Below are positions 1-5,626 of a DNA stretch of 9,295 nt, one piece after another (the first letter of the stretch is position 1; each line of letters starts with the position of its first letter). The notes beneath the pieces are model-generated. The model was not told the DNA's origin, did not search any database, and saw only the letters and a program-made list of their open reading frames with translations. A program made the translations under genes and the position numbers. The DNA comes from JAGOTT01 sp964450795 (GTDB lineage Bacteria; Patescibacteriota; Minisyncoccia; Moranbacterales; UBA1568): the NCBI GenBank assembly GCA_964450795.1, contig CAYVDI010000037.1, forward strand, positions 1 through 9,295, written 5' to 3'.

Positions 1-26
1 GATTCAAGCTTTCTTTCCTGCTCCAT
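1..26 (-). CDS. Possible start of next minus-strand gene (partial)
   Basis: After the efp terminator the minus strand has an ATG at 26-24 that stays open to the window edge, reading Met-Glu-Gln-Glu-Arg-Lys-Leu-Glu. The charged start looks protein-like. An AGGA lies 10 nt upstream, longer than ideal spacing. A second ATG at 34-32 in another frame also stays open, with AGGA only 2 nt away, so the frame is undecided. Eight codons are too few to suggest a function, and it may not be a gene. Confidence 0.22.
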
Positions 27-78
27 TCTCGCATATTCCTGGGATCCTGGCAAGCTGGATATCCCGGCAGAAAATCAC

Positions 79-105
79 AAAAAAGAACCGCTTGGAAGCG
101 GTTCC
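79..105 (-). terminator. Intrinsic terminator of the rpsF-ssb-rpsR-efp operon
   Basis: On the minus strand a GC-rich stem (AAGCGGTTC at 96-104 on the plus strand pairing with GAACCGCTT at 85-93, minimal loop at 94-95) is followed by six consecutive U (79-84). It lies 36 nt past the efp stop. No comparable hairpin is seen between the upstream genes, so it probably ends the whole four-gene transcript. Confidence 0.85.
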
Positions 106-140
106 GACCCTTAAAGAATGATCGACCTCCGCTATTTCTC

Positions 141-698
141 CTATGCGCGGGAGACGTACGCCCCTTTCTCGGTATTGACGATGATGGTGTCGCCGGCATT
201 GATGAAAAGCGGGGTCGTGATCTGAAGACCGTTCTCAAGCGTGACGACCTTGTCACCACCCGAAGCCGTGTCGCCCTTGATACCCGGAGGCGCCTCCACC
301 ACCTTGAACGTCATCTTTACCGGGATTTCCGCGCTGATCGGCTTCCCGTTCCAGTTCTGCACGTCGATCTCCGTTCCCTCGACGAGATACTTCGCCGCAT
401 CGCCGATCACCGAGTCGGCGAGACCGAACTGCTCGTAGCTTCCGGAATCCATGAACTGATACTCCCCGTTCTCGTGATAGAGGTACTGCGCGGTCGATTT
501 CGTCACCTCCGCCTCCTCAAACTTGTCCTTGTCATGGAAGGTATAATCGATGATGGCGCCGGAGAGGAGATTCCGGAGTTTCGTGCGCATGACCGCGCCG
601 CCGCGCCCGATGAACGAGTGCTGGTATTCGAGCACGATATACGGCTCATCCTGCCAGAGGATCTTCTTTCCGGTTTTGATGTCTGTAAGCGTCAACAT
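141..698 (-). CDS. efp: Elongation factor P
   Basis: Translation factor that binds between the ribosomal P and E sites and helps peptide bond formation at proline runs. The 185-residue length is normal. The order is a KOW-like domain I (about 1-64) and two OB domains (about 65-128 and 129-185), with the family-typical ending of a PLFIN motif near 164 and YVSRA at the end. The loop of domain I that reaches the peptidyl-transferase centre reads SFIGRGGA (28-35), with Arg32 where many bacteria have the modified lysine of a PGKG loop. Known Arg32 EF-Ps of some proteobacteria are rhamnosylated by EarP, but no earP-like gene is visible here. The start is the ATG at 698; no Shine-Dalgarno is seen. 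It lies 72 nt after rpsR without a clear terminator between, so it is probably cotranscribed. The family call is certain. Confidence 0.96.
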   Translation of the reverse strand: MLTLTDIKTGKKILWQDEPYIVLEYQHSFIGRGGAVMRTKLRNLLSGAIIDYTFHDKDKFEEAEVTKSTAQYLYHENGEYQFMDSGSYEQFGLADSVIGDAAKYLVEGTEIDVQNWNGKPISAEIPVKMTFKVVEAPPGIKGDTASGGDKVVTLENGLQITTPLFINAGDTIIVNTEKGAYVSRA

Positions 699-770
699 AT
701 GAGATCAGGATATTGGTTTCAGAGAGAAAACGATCGCCCCGATAACCGGTGGCATTCGCCCGGATGTATC

Positions 771-992
771 TTACCGGACCACGTACGGGATGAGTCCCAT
801 ATATCGGGCACGCTTCACCGCGAGCGCGAGCGCCCGCTGTTCCTTCGCCGACAGACCGTACCGCTTCGGCGGATACAGTTTTCCCTGGGAATTCAGGAAC
901 CGACGAAGGAAGTAGGCGTCCTTGTAGTCCAGATTCTCAAGCTTCTTCCTCATTGCGTCTTCCATAGCTTTGGTGATAAGTGATGAAGTCAT
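771..992 (-). CDS. rpsR: 30S ribosomal protein S18
   Basis: S18 forms a dimer with S6 on the platform of the small ribosomal subunit. The 73-residue protein has the family hallmarks: YKDAYFLRRFL (about 22-32), then KLYPPKRYGLSAKEQRALALAVKRAR and an ending in MGLIPYVVR. The frame is open further upstream, but I chose the ATG at 992. It gives the normal S18 length, and the longer version would run through the end of ssb and start with an arginine-rich stretch unlike S18. The ATG lies one base after the ssb stop (TAAGATG), which suggests translational coupling; no strong Shine-Dalgarno of its own is visible. Confidence 0.95.
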   Translation of the reverse strand: MTSSLITKAMEDAMRKKLENLDYKDAYFLRRFLNSQGKLYPPKRYGLSAKEQRALALAVKRARYMGLIPYVVR

Positions 993-993
993 C

Positions 994-1470
994 TTAAAAG
1001 GGAACATCCTCGATCCGGATATCCTCCTTCTCGTCATCGAGGTTGATGGTCGGGATTTCCTCCTCTTTCGGAGCCGGTGCGGCTGCAGCCGGTTTCGAAG
1101 CGGCCTGCTGGCGGGGTGCATAGCTTCCGCCCCCCTGTCCCTGCGGTCGTGAACCGAGCTGCATGTTTTCAGCGACGATTTCGGTCGTTTTCCGCTCGAC
1201 GCCAGCCTTGTCGGTGTACGTCCTGCTTTGAAGCCGCCCTTCGACGAAACATTCCTGCCCCTTCGAGAGATACTGTCCCGCGATTTCCGCGAGCCGTCCC
1301 CACAGTACGACGTTATGAAATTCGGTCTTCTCCTGCTTCTGTCCGCTTTTGTCGGTCCACGTGTGGTTCGTTGCCATCGACAGGCTCGTCACGCTCTGTC
1401 CGTTCGGCGTCGTCCGTACTTCCGGGTCCCTCGTGAGTCTCCCGACGATGATCACTTTGTTCACGTTCAT
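994..1470 (-). CDS. ssb: Single-stranded DNA-binding protein
   Basis: Binds single-stranded DNA during replication, repair and recombination and recruits partners through its C-terminal tip. The 158-residue protein has an OB fold at about 1-105, with typical MNVNKVIIVGRLTRDPEVR and FHNVVLWGRLAEIAGQYLSKG stretches. A low-complexity linker rich in Gly, Gln, Ala and Pro follows (106-138). The acidic tail ends in DVPF (155-158), a close match to the canonical D-D-I-P-F tip that binds recombination and replication proteins. The ATG at 1470 has AGGG 5 nt upstream. The gene sits 31 nt after rpsF and one base before rpsR in the conserved rpsF-ssb-rpsR operon. RecA, which competes for the same DNA, is encoded 3 kb away. 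Confidence 0.97.
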   Translation of the reverse strand: MNVNKVIIVGRLTRDPEVRTTPNGQSVTSLSMATNHTWTDKSGQKQEKTEFHNVVLWGRLAEIAGQYLSKGQECFVEGRLQSRTYTDKAGVERKTTEIVAENMQLGSRPQGQGGGSYAPRQQAASKPAAAAPAPKEEEIPTINLDDEKEDIRIEDVPF

Positions 1471-1501
1471 ATTCCCTGTGTCTTACGATATTACCTCTCC
1501 A

Positions 1502-2071
1502 TTATATATCGAGGACTTCCTTCAGCTGTTTGTCCATCTCTTCGGCGGAAAGGGGCTTTTCGGCCAGCTCCTCCTTCACCGCAGGAACCTCTTTCTTCTC
1601 CTCCTTCTCCGGTTCCTCCGCCTTCCACTCCTCGCCGGTCACCGGTTTCGCCGCCTGACGGCGATCCGAAGAGGACATCGACGAACGACGGGAATCCTTG
1701 CGGACAGGCTTCGGCCGCTCCTCACGGGGAATCGGTTTCAGCTCCGGAAGCTTTTCAGCGCGCAGAATGAGCGCCCGGAGCACGCCGGGATAGAGTTTCA
1801 ACTTCCGCGTGATCGTATCGATCGCATTTTCCTTCGATTCGGCATCCTCGACAAACGGATCGTCACCACGGGTCGGCAACGTGAACCGACGCGCGATGTA
1901 CGTACCGCGACGCTCTTTCCGTATCTCATACGCCAGACTGCGCTTCTCTTCCGTTTCGGCCGGAAGAAATTCCCCACCGACTTCACGGACGATAGTCGCC
2001 ACATCCTCACGGATTTTCGGAAGTTCCGCGTCCTTCGACTCTCCCACCAGATACAAGAGTTCGTACTCCAT
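1502..2071 (-). CDS. rpsF: 30S ribosomal protein S6 with a charged C-terminal extension
   Basis: S6 pairs with S18 on the 30S platform. The ferredoxin-like core covers about residues 1-108 and includes MEYELLYLV at the start, YEIRKERRGTYIARRF near 48-63 and LKLYPGVLRALILR near 92-104. About 80 further residues follow: a basic, Ser/Pro-rich part, then a Lys/Glu-rich part, then a terminal amphipathic-looking segment (LSAEEMDKQLKEVLDI). Ordinary S6 proteins are often 95-135 residues, so the tail is long. I prefer the ATG at 2071, which starts exactly where S6 proteins start and has GGAG 3 nt upstream (close). A GTG at 2080 adds three residues but has no visible Shine-Dalgarno. First gene of the operon with ssb and rpsR. 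Confidence 0.94.
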   Translation of the reverse strand: MEYELLYLVGESKDAELPKIREDVATIVREVGGEFLPAETEEKRSLAYEIRKERRGTYIARRFTLPTRGDDPFVEDAESKENAIDTITRKLKLYPGVLRALILRAEKLPELKPIPREERPKPVRKDSRRSSMSSSDRRQAAKPVTGEEWKAEEPEKEEKKEVPAVKEELAEKPLSAEEMDKQLKEVLDI

Positions 2072-2098
2072 ATGCTCCACGATTATTGATTACAATCC

Positions 2099-2104
2099 AT
2101 AATA
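2099..2104 (-). promoter_or_regulatory. Possible proximal -10 for rpsF
   Basis: TATTAT on the minus strand lies about 20 nt before the GTG and 28 nt before the ATG of rpsF. No convincing -35 is found at the right distance (CACTCA at 2122-2127), and there is no extended -10. If active, it would give a leader that skips the structured element. A weak call. Confidence 0.2.
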
Positions 2105-2111
2105 AAGAGGT

Positions 2112-2220
2112 TTGCGTCGCTTGAGTGCAGTTCGAGGCGCAAGCGAGGAACGGAGTAAACCGTATGTAGCATACGGTGTCGAGTACCGGAGCTTGCAACG
2201 AAGAAATGCGCCAAGCGCGT
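2112..2220 (-). ncRNA. Structured element, candidate rpsF leader RNA
   Basis: Several complementary arms nest here. The apical hairpin pairs ACCGTATG (2159-2166) with CATACGGT (2170-2177), 8 perfect pairs with a 3-base loop. Around it GCAAGC (2139-2144) can pair with GCTTGC (2191-2196), GGCGCA (2136-2141) with TGCGCC (2207-2212), and CGCTTG (2118-2123) with CAAGCG (2212-2217). Some arms share bases (2139-2141 and 2212), and CAAGCG also occurs at 2140-2145, so alternative folds are possible. It lies in the predicted rpsF leader, which is why I assign the minus strand, but a DNA repeat or plus-strand RNA is equally allowed by symmetry. Similar cores with a variable top hairpin may exist in other bacteria; I cannot verify that. 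Confidence 0.45.
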
Positions 2221-2230
2221 GAACCTAACA

Positions 2231-2266
2231 AAAAACCGGCAAACGAGAGTCCCCGGAAGCGGTTTC
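2231..2266 (-). promoter_or_regulatory. Weak terminator-like hairpin in the rpsF leader
   Basis: On the minus strand AAACCG (about 2259-2264) can pair with CGGTTT just before a run of six U (2230-2235). Only six pairs with a loop of about 21 nt form, so it is much weaker than the other terminators here. Lying between the predicted promoter and rpsF, it could act as an attenuator. This is inference from position. Confidence 0.2.
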
Positions 2267-2330
2267 TGCCCGCCCTGGTCTCCCTATGCGGAAGCGGGGC
2301 GGCGCGTCGGACTTTCTCATTTGTTCCGAC

Positions 2331-2359
2331 ACTGTAGCAGGCATGTCGTATTTTGGCAA
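2331..2359 (-). promoter_or_regulatory. Promoter for the rpsF operon
   Basis: Minus-strand -35 TTGCCA (2359-2354), a 17-nt spacer and -10 TACAGT (2336-2331) preceded by TGC, an extended -10. Five of six -35 bases and four of six -10 bases match the housekeeping sigma consensus. Transcription would begin near 2324, giving a leader of about 250 nt before rpsF. The promoter is back to back with the plus-strand promoter at 2539-2567. Confidence 0.5.
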
Positions 2360-2458
2360 GCCCTTTCCACGACTCTCGTTAACTCACATCAAACAATTGG
2401 AGCCTCAATGCCGGACTTTCTTTTTCGGGGTCTTGAGGTCGCGACGGCGACATCATGA

Positions 2459-2482
2459 GGGATTTTTCACCAGAAAAATCCC
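2459..2482. repeat. Perfect 10-bp inverted repeat with ACCA loop
   Basis: GGGATTTTTC (2459-2468) pairs completely with GAAAAATCCC (2473-2482) across ACCA. Neither side is followed by a U run on either strand, so it does not look like a terminator. It lies 57 nt upstream of the -35 of the secreted peptidase gene, where an operator or an upstream binding site could be. Function unknown. Confidence 0.55.
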
Positions 2483-2538
2483 GACCCTGGAAAGGTAAGT
2501 CCGTGAATGAGGCGGGTGCTGTGATTCGCCGCTTTACA

Positions 2539-2567
2539 TTGACTTTTTCGTATTTTTGGTGTATAAT
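2539..2567 (+). promoter_or_regulatory. Strong housekeeping promoter of the secreted peptidase gene
   Basis: TTGACT (2539-2544), a 17-nt spacer rich in T, and a perfect TATAAT (2562-2567). Transcription should start near 2574, giving a leader of about 30 nt. It is the best promoter in the window. Confidence 0.88.
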
Positions 2568-2590
2568 ACTTATAAAGGTGGTCCTTTCAA

Positions 2591-2596
2591 AGGAGG
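2591..2596 (+). promoter_or_regulatory. Ribosome binding site AGGAGG
   Basis: A full AGGAGG stands 7 nt before the ATG at 2604. It fixes the start there rather than at an upstream in-frame codon at 2556, which would lie before the predicted transcription start. Confidence 0.9.
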
Positions 2597-2603
2597 TGTC
2601 GTC

Positions 2604-3215
2604 ATGAAAATGATGGCTTTTTTGTTTCTGATCGGGATCTCCCTCGCCTACGCGGACGAAGAAAATCTCCGCGGTTCTCCGGAAGCTCGCGCGTACGAGA
2701 ACGCGGCTGCTGATTTCTTCGGTCTTGACCGCATCGCCGACGACACGGCGCTCCGTGCGGCGATCCGTAACGACGGACTCGAGCGTCTCCCGAACAACAG
2801 GTATGTCAGCTGGCACAGGAAGCTCCCCGAGTCGTACGCCTACAGTCTTCCCCACGTGGATACGTGGCTCCTCTCGTACGGCAGAGATTTTCGAAAGCGA
2901 TTCGGAAAGCCGATCACGGTAACCTCGGCGGTCCGCCCGAAGTCATACCAGGAAGAGCTCGGCCTCCGCAACAGGAATGCCGCCCCGACGGACGGCCCGT
3001 TCGCGTCAACCCACTCGACCGGCGCGACTGTCGACATCGGATACAAGGGACTGAAACGGAAAGAAGTGGCGTGGCTTTCCAAGACGCTCTCTTCCATGGA
3101 ATCCCGCGGCGAAGTCCAGGCGACCAAGGAGCGGTACCAGGCATGTTTCCACGTCATGGTCTATCCGCCACCGCCGAAAGTCGCCGCTGTCGGGAAAAAC
3201 GCCGCGACCCCCTGA
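2604..3215 (+). CDS. Secreted DUF5715/M15-like (DD-peptidase fold) protein
   Basis: Probably a zinc peptidase acting on peptidoglycan peptides outside the membrane. The 203-residue precursor has a short signal peptide with an A-Y-A/D cleavage site after residue 17; no lipobox Cys. The body resembles the Hedgehog/DD-peptidase (M15) group: TSAVRP (108-112), then the zinc-ligand pattern His137-x6-Asp144 within THSTGATVDIGY, and a late His183 in CFHVMVYP. The glutamate that M15 enzymes carry three residues before the last His is Ala180 here, so the catalytic base is unclear (Glu170 and Glu176 are nearby). I favour a DUF5715-type protein because of the ACFHVMV ending, from memory. It is the only plus-strand gene, with its own strong promoter, ribosome binding site and terminator, and converges on a second wall enzyme. 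Confidence 0.75.
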   Translation: MKMMAFLFLIGISLAYADEENLRGSPEARAYENAAADFFGLDRIADDTALRAAIRNDGLERLPNNRYVSWHRKLPESYAYSLPHVDTWLLSYGRDFRKRFGKPITVTSAVRPKSYQEELGLRNRNAAPTDGPFASTHSTGATVDIGYKGLKRKEVAWLSKTLSSMESRGEVQATKERYQACFHVMVYPPPPKVAAVGKNAATP

Positions 3216-3237
3216 AATTTCAGAGGGTCGCTTTTCG
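3204..3237 (+). terminator. Intrinsic terminator overlapping the peptidase stop codon
   Basis: GCGACCC (3204-3210) pairs with GGGTCGC (3225-3231), and the inner palindrome CTGAAATTTCAG (3212-3223) extends it with one mismatch. TTTTCG follows. The TGA stop at 3213-3215 is inside the stem, so a terminating ribosome would cover the hairpin. On the minus strand a U5 run follows four bases after the stem, so it may also slow transcripts from the convergent gene. Confidence 0.85.
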
Positions 3238-3248
3238 TCTTCACGGGA

Positions 3249-4508
3249 TCAGAGATTCTTGTAATTTCCGGAAAGGCTCTGGATGGTCTTCGAATAGTTG
3301 TTGAGCGCATAACAAGACCAACCGAGATACTTCATGGAAGCGACGACCTCCCACTTCACGCTCACCTTCTTTCCCGTGCATGGGCTCGTGATGGTCGTCT
3401 TCCCGCTCTTCGCCCCGCCGTCATTGGAAAGCTTGGATGCCATCGCCATGACGCCGTCGGTCAGATTCCACGGATTCGGAGGATTGTGTCCGGTCCGTGA
3501 GGCGATGGTGCTCTTGTATCCCTTCCAGGTATCCGACATGAACTGTGCCGCACCCATCGCGCCGCCAGTGCCTTTGTAGCTCTTCGGAGGACACGATACT
3601 TTCAGCTTCCGATAGTCCTTCCCGATCTCCTTCGCGATATCCTTGAAAATCTCGAGCCGATACGCGCTCATCCGGCTCTGCTTATAATCGCATCCCCCGA
3701 CCGAGGCGCCGAGCCTCGACTCGACGGAGAGCATCCCGAAAAGGAACCCTTCGCGGATGCCGGTCTTCTTCGCCGCATACTCGATCGCGTCCTTGATATC
3801 CTTCGCGTCGTAGCTCTCGCCGAGGAGATCATTGAGGTCGCTTCTCAATTCCTGAAGCTTCTTCTGGAGTTCCGCGATCGTAGCGAGTTGGTCCTCCAGA
3901 TCGCCTTCCGTTTCGATCTTGTCGGATATAAGGCCCCGCTTTTCCTTCTCCTTCTGCACCAAAAGACGTGATTTCTCCTCCTTCGCCTTCGCGAGCGACC
4001 CTTTCTCCGTCTCGATACCGGCTTGGACGGCATGGATGCGGGAAAGCGCGTCGTTCATGCGATCCCCGACGGAGAGAAGCTTTTCCGGATCATTGAATGC
4101 CCGGAAGGCTTCTTCTTCGGAAAGGATCTCCGGGAGCGAGAATTCCTCGTTCCGATAGTACGCCTCAAGCACGAGGCCGCGAAGGATTTCCCGACTCCGC
4201 TCGGCATCCTCCTCGAGTTTCGTGATTTCGGCCTCTTTCCTCGCGATGGTCTCCTCGGTCTGTTTGATGACGCTCGTGGTATCGGTGATCACCTTGACCG
4301 TGGTCGTGATGGATCCATTGATGTTCTGAAGCTCGTTCTTGAGCGCATCGGCCTCCTGTTGCTCCCTCTTCAGCTTCTTCTCAAGGTCGCTGATGTCGTC
4401 CTTGATGTCGTCCGGGTTATCCACGGCGAAAACCGACCCGGACAAGAAGGACGTTCCGAAGAAGAAAAGAGGTGTCGCAAAAATGAGGAATATCGCTCCC
4501 TTTTTCAT
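3249..4508 (-). CDS. Secreted coiled-coil protein with lytic transglycosylase domain
   Basis: Likely cleaves peptidoglycan glycan strands outside the membrane. From the ATG at 4508 the precursor has 419 residues. A signal peptide (MKK plus a hydrophobic core) has a V-F-A/V site after residue 28. Two heptad-like coiled-coil stretches follow (about 33-115 and 155-228), like the N-terminal part of PcsB/EnvC-type division proteins. The C-terminal part (about 235-419) is an SLT/MltB-like domain: SVESRLG with candidate catalytic Glu263, GGAMGAAQFMSDTW (315-328) and NPWNLTDGVMAMASKL (345-360). Four cysteines (273, 306, 377, 399) all lie in the enzyme domain and could form two disulfides. A GTG at 4532 would add eight residues but puts charged and polar residues before the signal. 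Whether the coiled coil regulates the enzyme, as in PcsB/EnvC, is inference. Confidence 0.85.
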   Translation of the reverse strand: MKKGAIFLIFATPLFFFGTSFLSGSVFAVDNPDDIKDDISDLEKKLKREQQEADALKNELQNINGSITTTVKVITDTTSVIKQTEETIARKEAEITKLEEDAERSREILRGLVLEAYYRNEEFSLPEILSEEEAFRAFNDPEKLLSVGDRMNDALSRIHAVQAGIETEKGSLAKAKEEKSRLLVQKEKEKRGLISDKIETEGDLEDQLATIAELQKKLQELRSDLNDLLGESYDAKDIKDAIEYAAKKTGIREGFLFGMLSVESRLGASVGGCDYKQSRMSAYRLEIFKDIAKEIGKDYRKLKVSCPPKSYKGTGGAMGAAQFMSDTWKGYKSTIASRTGHNPPNPWNLTDGVMAMASKLSNDGGAKSGKTTITSPCTGKKVSVKWEVVASMKYLGWSCYALNNYSKTIQSLSGNYKNL

Positions 4509-4514
4509 GCTCCC

Positions 4515-4543
4515 ATTGTACCACGGATTCACTTATCAGAAAA
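4515..4543 (-). promoter_or_regulatory. Extended -10 promoter abutting the transglycosylase start
   Basis: On the minus strand TGG-TACAAT (4523-4515) makes an extended -10; the -35 position (TTTTCT, 4543-4538) is poor. Seven nucleotides past the -10 is 4508, the A of the ATG, so the transcript could start on the start codon. If the mRNA is longer, GGGAG only one base before the ATG would be a badly spaced ribosome binding site. Confidence 0.5.
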
Positions 4544-4572
4544 AACAAGAAATCGGCCGCTAGGCCGGCTTT
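4540..4572 (-). terminator. Intrinsic terminator after recA
   Basis: CGGCC (minus strand, plus 4567-4563) and GGCCG (plus 4558-4554) close a 4-base loop, extended by weaker A-T/G-U pairs. A U-rich tail (TTTCTTGTTTTTT) follows. It lies about 20 nt after the recA stop and upstream of the transglycosylase promoter, separating the two units. Confidence 0.75.
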
Positions 4573-4590
4573 CTCCGATGATCCACGGTC

Positions 4591-5604
4591 CTATGCCGCG
4601 GCGATATCGTCCTTCACCTTCTTTTGGATCGCCTTCTCGATCTCATTGAAAACCTTCTCATTCTCCTTGAGGAAGCTCTTCGCCGCCTCACGCCCGACAC
4701 CGAGCTTCACGTCGCCATACGCATAGGAATTCCCGGATTTCTTCACGATGCCGTGAAGCGTTCCCGTATCGAGCAGGTCGCCCGACGCCGAGATGCCTTC
4801 GTTGTACATGATGTCGAATTCCGCGGTCTTGAAGGGTGGTGCGACCTTGTTCTTCACGACCTTCACCTTGACGCGGTTCCCGACGACATCGTCCCCCTTC
4901 TTGATCTGCGCGCTCCGCCGCACATCCATACGGACCGAGGAATAGAACTTGAGCGCCTGCCCGCCGGACGTCGTTTCCGGATTGCCGAACATGACGCCGA
5001 TCTTCATGCGGATCTGGTTTATGAAGATGACGACCGTGTTCGATTTCGACATGATCGGGGTGAGTTTGCGCAGGGCCTGCGACATGAGCCGCGCCTGCCG
5101 TCCGACATGCTGATCACCCATCTCGCCTTCGATCTCCGCGCGCGGCACGAGCGCCGCCACCGAGTCGACGACGACGACATCGATGGCATTCGACCGGACG
5201 AGCGTCTCGACGATATCGAGCGCCTGTTCCCCGGCGTCCGGCTGGGAGATGAGAAGGTCGTTTATCCGAACACCGATCTTCTTCGCATACTCCGGATCGA
5301 GCGCGTGTTCCGCATCGATGAACGCCGCCGTACCACCCTGCTTCTGCGCGTTGGCGATGATATGGAGTGCGAGCGTCGTCTTTCCGGAAGATTCCGGTCC
5401 GTACACCTCGATGACACGGCCGCGCGGGACTCCGCCGATACCGAGCGCGATGTCGAGCGAGACCGACCCGGTCGGTATCGCCGCCACGTCGACCTTCTTC
5501 ACCTCACCGAGCTTCATGATCATCTCGTCGCCGAACTTCTCCTTGATCGCCCCGACGACCGCATCGACACTCTCCCGTCCGTTTTCTTTCTTCTCCTTGG
5601 CCAT
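4591..5604 (-). CDS. recA: Recombinase RecA
   Basis: ATP-dependent strand-exchange protein for homologous recombination and repair. The 337-residue protein is slightly shorter than the 353 of E. coli. Visible motifs are Walker A GPESSGKT (69-76), the catalytic glutamate in FIDAEHALD (Glu99), Walker B DVVVVD (142-147), and the L2/DNA-binding region FINQIRMKIGVMFGNPETTSGG (194-215). A short Lys/acidic C-terminal tail follows. No insertion or intein. The ATG at 5604 has only a distant CAGGG upstream. It follows the rodZ-like gene by 47 nt and has a possible promoter of its own; no LexA-type palindrome is seen in that gap. Confidence 0.98.
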   Translation of the reverse strand: MAKEKKENGRESVDAVVGAIKEKFGDEMIMKLGEVKKVDVAAIPTGSVSLDIALGIGGVPRGRVIEVYGPESSGKTTLALHIIANAQKQGGTAAFIDAEHALDPEYAKKIGVRINDLLISQPDAGEQALDIVETLVRSNAIDVVVVDSVAALVPRAEIEGEMGDQHVGRQARLMSQALRKLTPIMSKSNTVVIFINQIRMKIGVMFGNPETTSGGQALKFYSSVRMDVRRSAQIKKGDDVVGNRVKVKVVKNKVAPPFKTAEFDIMYNEGISASGDLLDTGTLHGIVKKSGNSYAYGDVKLGVGREAAKSFLKENEKVFNEIEKAIQKKVKDDIAAA

Positions 5605-5626
5605 ATATATGCATTAACCCTGATGA

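Larger units (their letters stand above)
2081..2603. other. Divergent intergenic region, 523 bp
   Basis: This is the only long non-coding stretch. It holds the candidate leader element, two opposed promoters and a hairpin at 2459-2482, described separately. It also has a GTCGGA/TCCGAC hairpin (2306-2311 with 2325-2330), a CCGCCC/GGGCGG hairpin (2270-2275 with 2297-2302), a direct repeat of CGGACTTTCT (2308-2317 and 2412-2421) and one of CGGAAGCGG (2254-2262 and 2289-2297). Small open frames exist on both strands, but none has a ribosome binding site or a recognisable protein. No tRNA-like sequence was seen. Confidence 0.7.

Noticed and set aside
1349..2089. 246-codon plus-strand frame across ssb and rpsF
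   Set aside because: Spans two conserved minus-strand genes and their gap; Arg/Phe/Leu-rich with no protein family resemblance.
2112..2230. Integron attC-like site, because of an ACCTAAC end
   Set aside because: The core heptamer is at only one end and in the wrong orientation relative to a partner; there is no integrase gene or cassette array.
2219..2498. Two small plus-strand open frames in the intergenic region
   Set aside because: They overlap each other and hairpins, lack ribosome binding sites and have low-similarity composition; transcription on the plus strand is predicted to start only at about 2574.
3213..3215. Recoded UGA (glycine) as in some Patescibacteria
   Set aside because: Both TGA stops end proteins at natural ends and one lies in a terminator stem, and no internal TGA interrupts any conserved gene here.
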